Assembly: GCA_947630215.1 (NCBI GenBank) | Contig: CANRGX010000013.1 | Coordinates: 1-50,335, forward strand | Length of the DNA: 50,335 bases | Direction of reading: 5' to 3' | Origin: an uncultured Eisenbergiella sp. | GTDB lineage: Bacteria > Bacillota > Clostridia > Lachnospirales > Lachnospiraceae | In this document: one piece after another, positions 33,842-42,451 of the stretch | Layout: each line of letters starts with the position of its first letter | Position numbering within the stretch: position 1 is the stretch's first letter | The notes under the pieces: model-generated | Database searches by the model: none | What the model was told of the DNA's origin: nothing | The model's input: only the letters and a program-made list of their open reading frames with translations | Made by a program: the position numbers and the translations under genes

Positions 33842-35323
33842 TCAGGAAAACCACGCATCGAACACGCGCTTTGCCAGCGGAACCGCGTAGTCGCTGCCGG
33901 AGCCCACTTCTTCCACCAGCACCGTCACCGCAATCTGCGGATCCTCTGCGGGCGCAAATCCGGTAAACCACGCATGGGAATCCTCCTTTACCTGATTGAA
34001 CTCCGCGCTTCCCGTCTTTCCTGCGGCGCTATAGGACAGGCCGTTTAGCTTGCGTCCCGTGCCCTCCTTCACCACAGCCTGCATCATATCGGACAGCGTC
34101 CGCGCTTCCTGCTCGGAAAGGAGCTGCCGGTACGGCGTCTGTTCGTTCTCCTTTAACACCTCTCCATCCGCGCTCTCCACCCGATCCACCAGGATGGGCG
34201 TCATCAGGGTGCCCTCATTGGCAATGGCAGCGGTAAGCAGATTGAGCTGGAGCGGCGTGACCTGTGTCCGGCCCTGTCCGATGGCGGTCTGGATGACCTC
34301 CCCGTCGCTGCTTTGGGCGTTTAAGGCCACATCGGACCGGCTGTAAGGCAGATCAAAGGGCAGATCGTCATGGAACATGAGATCGGAAACGGTCCGGGCA
34401 AAACCGGCCCGATCCAGCAGCATACCGATGTTGGCAAAAGAGCTGTTGCAGGATTTGGCAAAAGAATCATAAAAATCTACCCGGCCGTGGACCGTACCAT
34501 GAAAACAGGTGATCCTGCTTTCCCCGTTTTGATAAGACCCATTGCACGAAAACGTATAATTCTGCCATTCGTCCGGATGCTGGCGCAGATAGGCCAGAGC
34601 GGTCACAATTTTAAACGTGGAACCGGGCGGATAGAGCCCCTGGGCCGCGCGGTTTAGCAGCGCCGCCTCCGCTGTATCTGCATTCAGCCTGTCCCAGTTT
34701 TGCACGATCTGATTGGGGTCAAAATCCGGCTTGCTGACCATGGCCAGGATGCGGCCCGTCTTTACTTCGGTCACGACGACGGCGCCCCGAAACGCGCCCA
34801 GCGCCTGATTTGCGGCCTCCTGCAGCTTGGGGTCCAGCGTGGTATATACGTTGTTGCCGGGATTCTTTCTTCCCTCTTTTTCGTTTTCCAGTTTCGTCCG
34901 CTCCGGAATATCCGAATTGCTGAGAGAATAGTTTTCCAACGCCTCGATCCCGGTCTTTCCCCGGGTGCTGTATCCGACCACATGGGCAAACTTCTCCCCG
35001 TAGGGATAGGTCCGTCTCTCCTCCCCATTTTCGTCCGTGACGGTGCAGGCCAGTACTTCGCCGGTGGCAGCGTAAATACTCCCCCGCGTGTTCTCCTGCA
35101 TCAACACCCGCTGCCGGGAATTATAACTGTTGTTAAACAGTTCCTCATGGTGAGACGACACGTACTCGCACAGATAATAGAAAAGGCCGGCAAAGAGACA
35201 TAAAAACAGAACCGAAATGAGACGGATCTCCCTATTGCCCCTGCGTATCGCCCTCTGCCTGCTCTTGTCTGCTTTCCTTTGCTCTCTTTTTTCTCTGCTT
35301 TTCAAGTTTGAGTTCCTCATCAT
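33842..35323 (-). CDS. Class B penicillin-binding protein
   Basis: A 493-residue transpeptidase for peptidoglycan cross-linking. A 32-residue basic cytoplasmic tail and one membrane anchor (LISVLFLCLFAGLFYYL, about 35-52) are followed by the class B dimerisation domain (RGSIYAATGEVLACT). The catalytic domain has Ser235-x-x-Lys238 in PPGSTFK, Ser291-Cys-Asn293 and KTG at 436-438. The gene overlaps the FtsW/RodA gene by 92 bp; a TTG at 35305 with GAGGAA upstream is an alternative start. Pairing with a SEDS protein marks a synthase-transpeptidase couple, of the FtsI, PbpA or SpoVD type. Which one cannot be decided from sequence. Confidence 0.9.
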   Translation of the reverse strand: MMRNSNLKSREKREQRKADKSRQRAIRRGNREIRLISVLFLCLFAGLFYYLCEYVSSHHEELFNNSYNSRQRVLMQENTRGSIYAATGEVLACTVTDENGEERRTYPYGEKFAHVVGYSTRGKTGIEALENYSLSNSDIPERTKLENEKEGRKNPGNNVYTTLDPKLQEAANQALGAFRGAVVVTEVKTGRILAMVSKPDFDPNQIVQNWDRLNADTAEAALLNRAAQGLYPPGSTFKIVTALAYLRQHPDEWQNYTFSCNGSYQNGESRITCFHGTVHGRVDFYDSFAKSCNSSFANIGMLLDRAGFARTVSDLMFHDDLPFDLPYSRSDVALNAQSSDGEVIQTAIGQGRTQVTPLQLNLLTAAIANEGTLMTPILVDRVESADGEVLKENEQTPYRQLLSEQEARTLSDMMQAVVKEGTGRKLNGLSYSAAGKTGSAEFNQVKEDSHAWFTGFAPAEDPQIAVTVLVEEVGSGSDYAVPLAKRVFDAWFS

Positions 35324-36614
35324 AGCGCATCTGCCAGATCCCCTGCGCCAAAAACAATGTCAGTACCGTAGCCGTCACGCTGCTTCCGCCATAGCTGACC
35401 AGCGGCAGCGTCACGCCGGTGAGCGGGATAAATTTCGTGCCGCCGCCTACGGTCAGAAAAATCTGAAACGCGAACATCACGCCGTATCCTACGGCCAGAT
35501 TTTTATAAAACCCGTCCTTGAGACCGCCGGCAAGCCGCATCAAAAGCAAAAAAATGACCAGTCCGGTCATCACGATGCCGATGCCGAACACAAGCCCCAT
35601 TTCCTCCACCAGGGCGGGAAAAATAAAGTCCGTTTCCACAAAGGGGATATCTGACGGCGTGCCCTTGCCGATGCCCAGCCCGAAGGCGCCGCCGCGGCTC
35701 ATGGCAAACAAAGACTGGGTGACCTGATAGCCCTGTCCGTCGATGACGCTCCAGGGATCCCGCCAGGCCTGCACCCGGACCTGCACATGGGAAAACAGCC
35801 GGTACGCGGCGGCGGAAGCGCAGACGGCAAAAACGGCGCCCGCTGCGGCATACGCCAGATGGTGCGAAGCGACGGTGATTACCAGCACATAGACCACAAA
35901 GAAAATCAGCGCGCTGCCCAGATCTTTGGAAAGTACCAGAATCAGCACATGGGCCGCCGCGCCGGCGCCGGCCAGCACCACCTTGAAAAACCCGGGATTT
36001 TTGCCCAGAACCGAGGCCAGGAAAAGCACGTACAGTATTTTCACAAATTCCGAAGGCTGGAAGGTAAGCCCCGCTACCGTCCAGGACAGTTTGGAACCGT
36101 AGGTAAACTGCCCCAGTACCAGTACCAACGCCAAAGCGAAAATCCCGGCCAGCGCAAACAGCCAGCCCAGACGGCGCAGGATCCGCAGCCTGGTGACCAG
36201 CCACGGCACAGACAGCCCAATCAGAAACGCAAACGCCGCGATGACAAGCTGACGGACGGCTTTGTCAAATTCGATCCGGGTCAGCACGATCATGCCCGCA
36301 GTAAACAGCATCCCCATGTGATTGAGCAGAATGCGGTTTGCCCCCGGATACAGAAAAAGGCAAAGGAAGAAAACGGCAAAGGTCAAAAGCAGCAGAAAAG
36401 CGTACAGGAGCAGATACCGGCTCCGCTGTGTCCGGATCACAATGGTCAGATAGGCGCACAGCTGCGTCAGGAACAGCAAAACGGTCTGCACTCCCGCCAT
36501 CCGCCTCTGGCTGCGCACATCGGGATAGCGCAGGGCATACAGGCCGCACGCCAAAAACAGCAGCAGAAACCCTGCAAGGAAATATTTGGAATAGATAACA
36601 ATACCATAACTCAC
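35232..36614 (-). CDS. FtsW/RodA/SpoVE-family glycosyltransferase
   Basis: 460 residues from a GTG at 36614 with AAGGAG 9 nt upstream. An ATG at 36662 would overlap the U32 gene by 47 bp. About ten hydrophobic segments are present, with the SEDS family signatures FQPSEFVKILYVLFLA and, in the C-terminal half, GIVIYSKY at the start plus VGGGTKFIPLTGVTLPLVSYGG (shortened PLTGVTLPLVSYGGSS). It polymerises lipid II at the membrane with its class B partner, encoded in the overlapping gene. A C-terminal charged tail (LEKQRKKRAKESRQEQAEGD) is cytoplasmic. Confidence 0.9.
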   Translation of the reverse strand: MSYGIVIYSKYFLAGFLLLFLACGLYALRYPDVRSQRRMAGVQTVLLFLTQLCAYLTIVIRTQRSRYLLLYAFLLLLTFAVFFLCLFLYPGANRILLNHMGMLFTAGMIVLTRIEFDKAVRQLVIAAFAFLIGLSVPWLVTRLRILRRLGWLFALAGIFALALVLVLGQFTYGSKLSWTVAGLTFQPSEFVKILYVLFLASVLGKNPGFFKVVLAGAGAAAHVLILVLSKDLGSALIFFVVYVLVITVASHHLAYAAAGAVFAVCASAAAYRLFSHVQVRVQAWRDPWSVIDGQGYQVTQSLFAMSRGGAFGLGIGKGTPSDIPFVETDFIFPALVEEMGLVFGIGIVMTGLVIFLLLMRLAGGLKDGFYKNLAVGYGVMFAFQIFLTVGGGTKFIPLTGVTLPLVSYGGSSVTATVLTLFLAQGIWQMRYDEELKLEKQRKKRAKESRQEQAEGDTQGQ

Positions 36615-36615
36615 C

Positions 36616-38850
36616 CTAGGAAACTCCTTTTTTATAGTGCCCTGTGGTATAGGAAAAAGCATGCGGCGCAGCGTTCTGGGTAAACAGAGCCAGGATTTGT
36701 CTCACGGACGTCTGGTCCTCATCGGTAAAATCCAGCCGCAGGGCCGCTGCACCGCTTTTTTTCAGCTCGTCCAGATACAGGTGCAGGGACAGGGGAACCG
36801 AATTGTATATGGTATTCATACAGTGCCCGCAGTCAATCTGTACGGGAAACCGCGTCCGATAGCGATCCGTCAGATAAAAATACCGCTTGGGCAGCCGATT
36901 CGTCTGTTGCCCATTCTCCTGTGAGAACACGGCCTTGCATTCCCCCGCCGTCTTTCTGACGCAGTTTGCGCTGACCATCATCGGAATCCGTCCGTAAACC
37001 AACCTCTCCTGCCGGGAAACGGGAAGCAAATCCAGTTCCCGACGGGTCAATTCCAAAGACGGCGTATAGCTGTCTATCTGAAAATGACGCAAAAGAAGGG
37101 CCAGCGTTTCCCGGTTGCAGACCGGAAGCGTATGGTTGACGCTCACCTTCTTTCCCGTCTCAAAGGCCCAGATCAGACCCGACAGGGAGGAAACCAGAAA
37201 TCCGTCCACGAGCGCGCCGTTTTGCGTATCCAGAAATCGGGCCAGCCGTTCCAGATAGGGTTTTGAATACGCCCGCAGGATCACCGGCAGAGACAAAAAC
37301 AACGAAAACGCCCTGTCTGTCTCCTTTTTCGTCCGGACCGCCTGCCAGAAGGACGCTGCAGGATCCTGGGCAAGCGCGGTGTCTGAAGACAACGTCAGCC
37401 GGCGGATGGCCGGACAGCGCAGAATTTCCACGGCCTGTTCGATTTCCTGGGCAAAGGCAGAAAAAATCGGTTCCTCCCTTTGGGACGAATCGGAAAGAGC
37501 CGGCGCAGCCTCCGCCAACCTGACAGAAGCTGCCCTTTTCGTCCCTGCTTCGGCCAGTTTTTCATAGAGCGCATCCAACCCCTTCCGGCGCAGATCGTTT
37601 AGGGCAGAGACGGGAAGGAAAACCGAATCTCCCAGTTCTACCGACAGATTTTCGGGATAAAAATGGGACGTCCCGGTTTTGGAAAACTGCCTTTTTACAT
37701 CCTCCTCTGTCAGCGCCCGGTTCACGGCCTTCTGAACTTCCGGGCCCTCCACGCACACGCTTTCTTCGCCGCAGCGCGCCAAAAAACGCGCCGGAGATCC
37801 GGCATACAAAAATACCGAAAAATCCGCCCCTCTCTGTGTCCTGCGTCCATTTCCCACCTGGAACGCCTGACGGGATACCTCCCTGGAAATGCCGTAGTAG
37901 CCGGGCGTTCCCGGCGTGATCATTTCCTGTCCGTTGTGTCTTTCATAATATCCGCTGCCCGGATCCGTGCGCACGTACAGCTGCTCCAGCAGCTTCCAAT
38001 CCTTTGGATCCACCCGCCAGTTCTTCGGATCCGTCTCATAAAGATCCATATACTTGCGGTAAAGGGCCGTCACACCCGCCACATAGGCGGCGTTTTTCAT
38101 CCGACCCTCGATTTTAAAGGCATCGATGCCGGCCTCCATCAGCTTTGGCAGAAACGGCAGGACACACAAATCCTTCAGACTCAGCGGATAGGGAAACGCA
38201 GAAGCTTTCTTTTTGGTTCCTACGTCCGATGATCCGCCCTCAATCTCATAGGGAAGACGACAGGGCTGTGCGCACCGCCCACGGTTGGCGCTGCGGCCGC
38301 CCAGCATACTGGAAAACAGGCATTGTCCGGAGTAGCAGTAACACAGCGCGCCATGGATAAAGGTTTCCAGTTCCAGTCCGCTCTCCCGCTTTAGGCGGTT
38401 CAGTTCCACAAGGCTTAACTCCCTTGCAGGAACGACCCGGCTTACGCCCAGTTTTTTTAAGAAAAGGGCGGCCGAAGCCTCTGTCACGGTCATCTGGGTG
38501 CTGGCGTGTAAAAGCAGCTCCGGAAACGCCTGCCGGCACCTGGACAAAACGCCCAGATCCTGCACAATCACACCGTCCAGCCCGGTCTCGTAAAAGGGAA
38601 CGAGCCAGCGGATCAGATCGTCCATTTCTTTTTCCTTTGTCAGGGTGTTCACCGTCAGAAAGAGCTTGACGCCAGAAAACCGGGTCAGGCGGATCGCTTC
38701 CTTTATTTCGTCGTCGGTAAAGTTTGCGGCAAAGGCGCGCGCGCCATACCGCTTTCCTCCCAGATAGACCTCGTCCGCCCCCGCAGAAACGGCGGCCAAA
38801 AGACACTCCATATCCCCTGCCGGCGCCAACAGACGCGCTTTTTTCTTCAA
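36616..38850 (-). CDS. U32-family protein with DUF3656 region
   Basis: 744 residues from a TTG at 38850 with GGAGGG about 8 nt upstream. The longer frame to 38973 runs back through the zapA terminator and is rejected. The N-terminal part LLAPAGDMECLLAAVSAGAD is the U32 start. The U32 signature is FIHGALCYCYSGQCLFSSM with the cluster cysteines, followed by NRGRCAQPCR. E. coli members of this group (RlhA, TrhP) hydroxylate cytidine or uridine in RNA rather than cleaving protein, and use an iron-sulfur cluster. The long C-terminal region with DUF3656 points to RlhA-like. It is probably an RNA modification enzyme, with medium certainty. Confidence 0.88.
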   Translation of the reverse strand: MKKKARLLAPAGDMECLLAAVSAGADEVYLGGKRYGARAFAANFTDDEIKEAIRLTRFSGVKLFLTVNTLTKEKEMDDLIRWLVPFYETGLDGVIVQDLGVLSRCRQAFPELLLHASTQMTVTEASAALFLKKLGVSRVVPARELSLVELNRLKRESGLELETFIHGALCYCYSGQCLFSSMLGGRSANRGRCAQPCRLPYEIEGGSSDVGTKKKASAFPYPLSLKDLCVLPFLPKLMEAGIDAFKIEGRMKNAAYVAGVTALYRKYMDLYETDPKNWRVDPKDWKLLEQLYVRTDPGSGYYERHNGQEMITPGTPGYYGISREVSRQAFQVGNGRRTQRGADFSVFLYAGSPARFLARCGEESVCVEGPEVQKAVNRALTEEDVKRQFSKTGTSHFYPENLSVELGDSVFLPVSALNDLRRKGLDALYEKLAEAGTKRAASVRLAEAAPALSDSSQREEPIFSAFAQEIEQAVEILRCPAIRRLTLSSDTALAQDPAASFWQAVRTKKETDRAFSLFLSLPVILRAYSKPYLERLARFLDTQNGALVDGFLVSSLSGLIWAFETGKKVSVNHTLPVCNRETLALLLRHFQIDSYTPSLELTRRELDLLPVSRQERLVYGRIPMMVSANCVRKTAGECKAVFSQENGQQTNRLPKRYFYLTDRYRTRFPVQIDCGHCMNTIYNSVPLSLHLYLDELKKSGAAALRLDFTDEDQTSVRQILALFTQNAAPHAFSYTTGHYKKGVS

Positions 38851-38895
38851 TCCTGGCCCTCCCTCAGACACTCCGTACAAAAATAAGCATTTTGG

Positions 38896-38920
38896 AAAAG
38901 GGCCGTCTTTCGACAGCCCT
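38896..38920 (-). terminator. Terminator after zapA
   Basis: GGGCCGTC (38900-38907) pairs with GACAGCCC (38912-38919, one mismatch). On the minus strand the hairpin ends in TTTTCC (complement of 38894-38899). It lies between zapA and the TTG start of the U32 gene. Confidence 0.8.
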
Positions 38921-38926
38921 CTTTTC

Positions 38927-39340
38927 TCATTCCTGTGTTTTGTAATTGCGAAGCTGTGTTTCCAGACGGACAATCTGTTTGGAACTCTCCTGCAGATCGT
39001 TCTGGGCGCTGTGAAGCGACTTCTCCATATTCTCCAGTTTGATCTGCGCCGCGATCAGCTCATGCTTGAGATCGTAGACTTCCTTTTCCTTCGCCTGTAC
39101 TTCTTCTTCAAAAAGATCCGCCTGCTCCTTGGCCTTGAAATAATCGTCCGCGATGTTGAGCTCCAGCAGAATGTGCTGCTTGTCCACCGGCTGCCTGCGG
39201 AAACTCTCCACCTTACCGTATTCCGCAATCTTATTATTGATGTAAAAAGCGACCTTCTGCAGATATTCTTCGCTCTCGTAACCGCTGAGCGTCATCGCGT
39301 TGCCGGCGATCACAACCTCCGTATCGTTTTTGACTGCCAT
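38927..39340 (-). CDS. zapA: Cell division protein ZapA
   Basis: 137 residues from the ATG at 39340 (GGAGAGGG upstream). A longer frame to 39472 includes the divergent promoter and is rejected. The ZapA globular head is TEVVIAGNAMTLSGYESEEY, followed by VAFYINNKIAEYGK. A long coiled coil occupies about residues 75-135 (KEKEVYDLKHELIAAQIKLE). ZapA binds FtsZ and promotes protofilament bundling. It heads the division block zapA, U32, FtsW, PBP. Confidence 0.9.
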   Translation of the reverse strand: MAVKNDTEVVIAGNAMTLSGYESEEYLQKVAFYINNKIAEYGKVESFRRQPVDKQHILLELNIADDYFKAKEQADLFEEEVQAKEKEVYDLKHELIAAQIKLENMEKSLHSAQNDLQESSKQIVRLETQLRNYKTQE

Positions 39341-39391
39341 ACCCTCACCCTCTCCTGCGTAAAATGCACATATGATGCGCAGCTTTTCTTC

Positions 39392-39420
39392 ATTATACCT
39401 ACCTGGGGAAAGTTTTGCAA
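39392..39420 (-). promoter_or_regulatory. Promoter of zapA
   Basis: Minus-strand TTGCAA (complement of 39415-39420) and TATAAT (complement of 39392-39397) are 17 bp apart. It lies back to back with the arsR-type promoter. Confidence 0.72.
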
Positions 39421-39438
39421 GTTTTTTTGAGGATGGGA

Positions 39439-39467
39439 TTGACAACCCATGACAAAGTGAATATACT
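39439..39467 (+). promoter_or_regulatory. Promoter of the metal-efflux operon
   Basis: TTGACA (39439-39444), 17 bp, TATACT (39462-39467). It is a perfect -35 with a near-perfect -10, and the operator begins 4 bp beyond the -10 box. Confidence 0.88.
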
Positions 39468-39470
39468 ATC

Positions 39471-39490
39471 ATTTGAACAGTTATTCAAAT
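39471..39490. promoter_or_regulatory. SmtB/ArsR-type operator
   Basis: ATTTGAACAGTTATTCAAAT is an inverted repeat (ATTTGAA, 6 bp, TTCAAAT). The core TGAACAGTTATTCA matches what I know of SmtB-family 12-2-12 operators. Its place over the transcription start fits repression by the gene directly downstream. Confidence 0.85.
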
Positions 39491-39507
39491 ATAAAAAGGA
39501 GATGCCT

Positions 39508-39882
39508 ATGAAACCAGAAGAAACCTTCGCCCCACAGGAAACCGATTCGGCAGGCGGGCCGCAGTCCGACGTTTTACTCAAACAGGTGCGCGACGCGCTG
39601 CCGGACGATGAAATTCTCTATGACCTGGCAGAGCTGTTCAAGGTGTTCGGCGACAGCACGCGCGTAAAGATTCTGTACGCGCTGTTTGAAAGCGAACTGT
39701 GCGTCAACGATATCGCCCAGTGCCTGAATATGACGCCCTCCGCGGCAAGTCATCAGCTCCGCATCTTAAAGACCAGTAAGCTGGTCAAGTTCAGACGGGA
39801 CGGAAAGACCATCTATTACTCCCTGGACGACGACCACGTGCGCACGATCATCGCCCTTGGGCTGGAACATATTTCCGAATAA
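39508..39882 (+). CDS. SmtB/ArsR-family zinc-type repressor
   Basis: 124 residues from the ATG at 39508 (AAAAGGAG upstream). The winged helix is FKVFGDSTRVKILYALFE with the recognition helix TPSAASHQLRILK. In the last helix Asp108, His110, His121 and Glu124 reproduce the spacing of the SmtB alpha-5 zinc site (Asp104, His106, His117, Glu120). A Cys65 sits in ELCVND, where CadC-type sensors have a Cys-Val-Cys pair. So it should sense zinc (perhaps cobalt or cadmium), release the operator at 39471-39490 and so induce the efflux pump downstream. Confidence 0.9.
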   Translation: MKPEETFAPQETDSAGGPQSDVLLKQVRDALPDDEILYDLAELFKVFGDSTRVKILYALFESELCVNDIAQCLNMTPSAASHQLRILKTSKLVKFRRDGKTIYYSLDDDHVRTIIALGLEHISE

Positions 39883-39906
39883 AACAAAACAGAAAGGAAA
39901 ACAATC

Positions 39907-40122
39907 ATGCAGAAGAAATTTAAAATCGAAGTGGACTGCGCAAACTGCGCGGCAAAAATGGAGGAAGCGGCCAAAAAGGTGGATCGGGTACAGAATGTTT
40001 CCATCAGCTTCCTGACGCAGAAAATGGTGCTGGAAGCGCCGGACGATACGTTTGACGCGGTCTTAAAGGACGTGGTGCGCACCTGCAAAAGGGTGGAACC
40101 GGATTTTGAAATCTGCTTATAG
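39907..40122 (+). CDS. Free-standing heavy-metal-associated (HMA) protein
   Basis: A 71-residue protein that is one HMA domain. The metal site is the Cys11-x-x-Cys14 pair in DCANCA, lacking the Met-x-Cys usual for copper. Fold pattern beta-alpha-beta-beta-alpha-beta is normal. It ends 13 bp before the P-type ATPase, which lacks its own N-terminal HMA domain, so the two are probably the split halves of what is one protein in ZntA or CadA. It may hand zinc or cadmium to the pump. Confidence 0.88.
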   Translation: MQKKFKIEVDCANCAAKMEEAAKKVDRVQNVSISFLTQKMVLEAPDDTFDAVLKDVVRTCKRVEPDFEICL

Positions 40123-40135
40123 GAGCTGATACAAC

Positions 40136-42004
40136 ATGACAAAAAAGCAAAAGAAGGTACTGTACCGCATTCTGGCTGCCGCTGCGCTGACCGTTCTGAT
40201 CCATTTCCTTCCCGTCAGCGGCATTGCCCTGTTTTTTCTCTATCTCGTGCCCTATCTGATCATCGGATACGATGTGCTGCGTAAGGCATTCCTGGGGATC
40301 CTGCACGGCGAGGTCTTCGATGAAAATTTCCTGATGGCGGTGGCCACGGTGGGCGCGATGGCGCTGGGTCTGCTGGGAGAAGGAAGCTGCGTGGAAAGCG
40401 TGGAGGTCATGCTGTTTTATCAGATCGGGGAGCTTTTCCAGAGCTGCGCGGTGGGAAAAAGCCGCCGCAGCATCACCGAACTGATGGATATCCGGCCCGA
40501 CTATGCCAATGTGGAAAAAGACGGCAGTCTCGTACAGACGGATCCGGACGAGGTATCCGTCGGAGAGGTGATCGTCATCCGGCCCGGGGAACGGGTGCCG
40601 CTGGATGGCGTTGTCCTGGAAGGCAGTTCTTCCCTCAATACCAGCGCTCTCACGGGAGAAAGCGTTCCCCGTCAGGTGGGGGCAGGCGACGATATTATCA
40701 GCGGCTGCGTGAATACCTCCGGCCTGTTAAAAGTAGAGGTTACCAAGCCTTACGCCCAGTCCACGGTATCCAAGATTCTGGATCTGGTGGAAAATTCCAG
40801 CTTAAAAAAGGCGAAGGCGGAAAACTTCATCACCAAGTTCGCCCATTATTATACGCCTGCCGTCTGTGCCGGCGCGGTACTTTTGGCGGTGCTTCCCCCG
40901 CTGTTTATGGGAGGATGGATGGACTGGCTGGGACGGGCGCTCACCTTCCTGGTCATCAGCTGTCCCTGCGCGCTGGTTATCAGTATCCCGCTCTCCTTTT
41001 TCGGCGGCATCGGCGGAGCCAGCCGATCCGGTATCCTGGTGAAAGGCGGCAACTATCTGGAAGCGCTGGCGAATACGAAAACCATCGTATTTGATAAGAC
41101 CGGTACGTTGACAAAGGGGGTCTTTTCCGTCTCCTCCTGCCTGCCTGCAGAAGGCGTATCCCAAACGCAGCTTCTGGAAACCGCGGCGCTGGCGGAAAGC
41201 TATTCCAGCCATCCCATCAGCAAAAGTCTGCGGGATGCCTTTGAAAACAAAGAGCTTCTCAGCCAGGACCGGGTTACGGATGTGGAAGAAATTGCCGGAA
41301 ACGGCGTTACGGCAAAGGTGGACGGACACCCCGTGGGCGCAGGCAACGAAAAACTGATGCGACGGCTTGCGGTATCCGGTTTTCTGCCCTGCCAGGCGCC
41401 CGGCACGGTGGTATATGTTTCCTGTGACGGCCGCTTCCTGGGATCCATCGTGATTTGCGATCAGGAAAAACCCACCGCAAAACAGGCGATTTCAGACTTG
41501 CAGGCCCAGCGCGTGCGCACTGTCATGCTCACCGGGGATTCCCAACAGACGGCGGACGCCGTTGCAAAGAATCTGGGCATCGACGAAGTACACGCACAGC
41601 TTTTGCCGGCCGATAAAGTCGCCCGCGTCGAACAGCTTCTTACCCAGAAGCCGCCCCGTTCCACCCTGGCCTTTGTCGGGGACGGCATCAACGACGCGCC
41701 GGTGCTCTCCCGCGCCGACATCGGCATCGCCATGGGCGCCATGGGCAGCGACGCCGCCATCGAAGCGGCGGATATCGTTCTCATGGACGACGATCCGGCC
41801 AAGATTTCCCTGGCCATGCGGATATCCCGCAAATGCCTGCGCATTGTCAAGCAGAACATCGCGTTTGCCCTGGGCGTAAAGGCCGCCTGCCTGCTTTTGG
41901 GGGCGCTGGGCGTCACCGGTATGCAGGCCGCGATTTTTGCGGACGTGGGTGTCATGGTGCTTGCGGTTTTAAATGCGACAAGAACGCTGCGGTCGGTTTC
42001 CTGA
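40136..42004 (+). CDS. Zn/Cd-type heavy-metal P-type ATPase
   Basis: A 622-residue P1B-type ATPase that exports metal from the cytoplasm. TGES is at 173-176, the metal-binding CPC at Cys276-Pro277-Cys278 (SCPCALVISIP), the phosphorylation site Asp320 in FDKTGT, His359-Pro360 in SSHPIS, and the hinge in GDGINDAP. The CPC motif and the local SmtB-type regulator point to zinc, cadmium, lead or cobalt rather than copper. There are no N-terminal cysteine motifs: the first 50 residues go straight to the membrane. It is a ZntA-like pump with its metal-binding domain encoded separately. Confidence 0.93.
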   Translation: MTKKQKKVLYRILAAAALTVLIHFLPVSGIALFFLYLVPYLIIGYDVLRKAFLGILHGEVFDENFLMAVATVGAMALGLLGEGSCVESVEVMLFYQIGELFQSCAVGKSRRSITELMDIRPDYANVEKDGSLVQTDPDEVSVGEVIVIRPGERVPLDGVVLEGSSSLNTSALTGESVPRQVGAGDDIISGCVNTSGLLKVEVTKPYAQSTVSKILDLVENSSLKKAKAENFITKFAHYYTPAVCAGAVLLAVLPPLFMGGWMDWLGRALTFLVISCPCALVISIPLSFFGGIGGASRSGILVKGGNYLEALANTKTIVFDKTGTLTKGVFSVSSCLPAEGVSQTQLLETAALAESYSSHPISKSLRDAFENKELLSQDRVTDVEEIAGNGVTAKVDGHPVGAGNEKLMRRLAVSGFLPCQAPGTVVYVSCDGRFLGSIVICDQEKPTAKQAISDLQAQRVRTVMLTGDSQQTADAVAKNLGIDEVHAQLLPADKVARVEQLLTQKPPRSTLAFVGDGINDAPVLSRADIGIAMGAMGSDAAIEAADIVLMDDDPAKISLAMRISRKCLRIVKQNIAFALGVKAACLLLGALGVTGMQAAIFADVGVMVLAVLNATRTLRSVS

Positions 42005-42017
42005 CCGCAGCGTTTTT
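41983..42017 (+). terminator. Terminator overlapping the ATPase stop codon
   Basis: AACGCTGCGGTC (41983-41994) pairs with GACCGCAGCGTT (42003-42014), followed by TTTTT (42013-42017). The TGA stop (42002-42004) lies at the edge of the loop, so the hairpin is partly coding. Confidence 0.92.
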
Positions 42018-42049
42018 GAATCGTTGTTTCCCATCTTCTTCTGTGTTTT

Positions 42050-42406
42050 TCACTGGATTTCTGTCACCTGATATCCCAGCGCTTCCACCGCCTGACACAG
42101 GGCCTTTTCCGAAACGGGGACGCTATAGGAAATCCGGGCTTCCCGTTTTTGTAAATTCACCTTGCAGACGACGCCGTCCATCTGATTGATGGCCTGCTCC
42201 ACCCGGTTCTTGCAGTTTTTACAGTGCATCCCCTCGATATGGAGCGTCCGTCGTCCGATTTCGGGCGCGTCGAGCTTCTTATGCACCTTTGGCACATCGC
42301 TACCTCCCCCGCAGCAGCCGCCCTCTCCCCGGAAGTGTTTCCGGGCGGAACGCAGCGCAAAAAACACAAGGAGAAGCAGGGCGCAGACGAGAATGAAATT
42401 TGCCAT
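42050..42406 (-). CDS. Membrane-anchored HMA-domain protein
   Basis: 118 residues from the ATG at 42406 (AAGGGAG upstream; nine more codons are possible). A membrane anchor (ANFILVCALLLLVFFALR) precedes a Gly/Cys-rich linker (GEGGCCGGG) and an HMA domain with the metal-binding pair Cys62 and Cys65 in GMHCKNC. The Met-x-Cys context is of the kind seen in copper-binding HMA domains. It is the last gene of the feo operon, an unusual place for a copper-type domain. It may bind copper, or protect FeoB function, but this is guesswork. Similar ORFs near feoB are seen in Clostridia. Confidence 0.85.
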   Translation of the reverse strand: MANFILVCALLLLVFFALRSARKHFRGEGGCCGGGSDVPKVHKKLDAPEIGRRTLHIEGMHCKNCKNRVEQAINQMDGVVCKVNLQKREARISYSVPVSEKALCQAVEALGYQVTEIQ

Positions 42407-42451
42407 TGTATATTCTCCCTTCCGGTACAGCACAGACAGCCGTTTCCTGCT

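Noticed and set aside
33726-33971. Extended start of the third Nudix gene
   Set aside because: It runs through a promoter and into the penicillin-binding protein gene. The GTG at 33725 has AGGAGG upstream.
39341-39472. Extended start of zapA
   Set aside because: It overlaps both divergent promoters. The ATG at 39340 has GGAGAGGG and starts the recognised ZapA domain.
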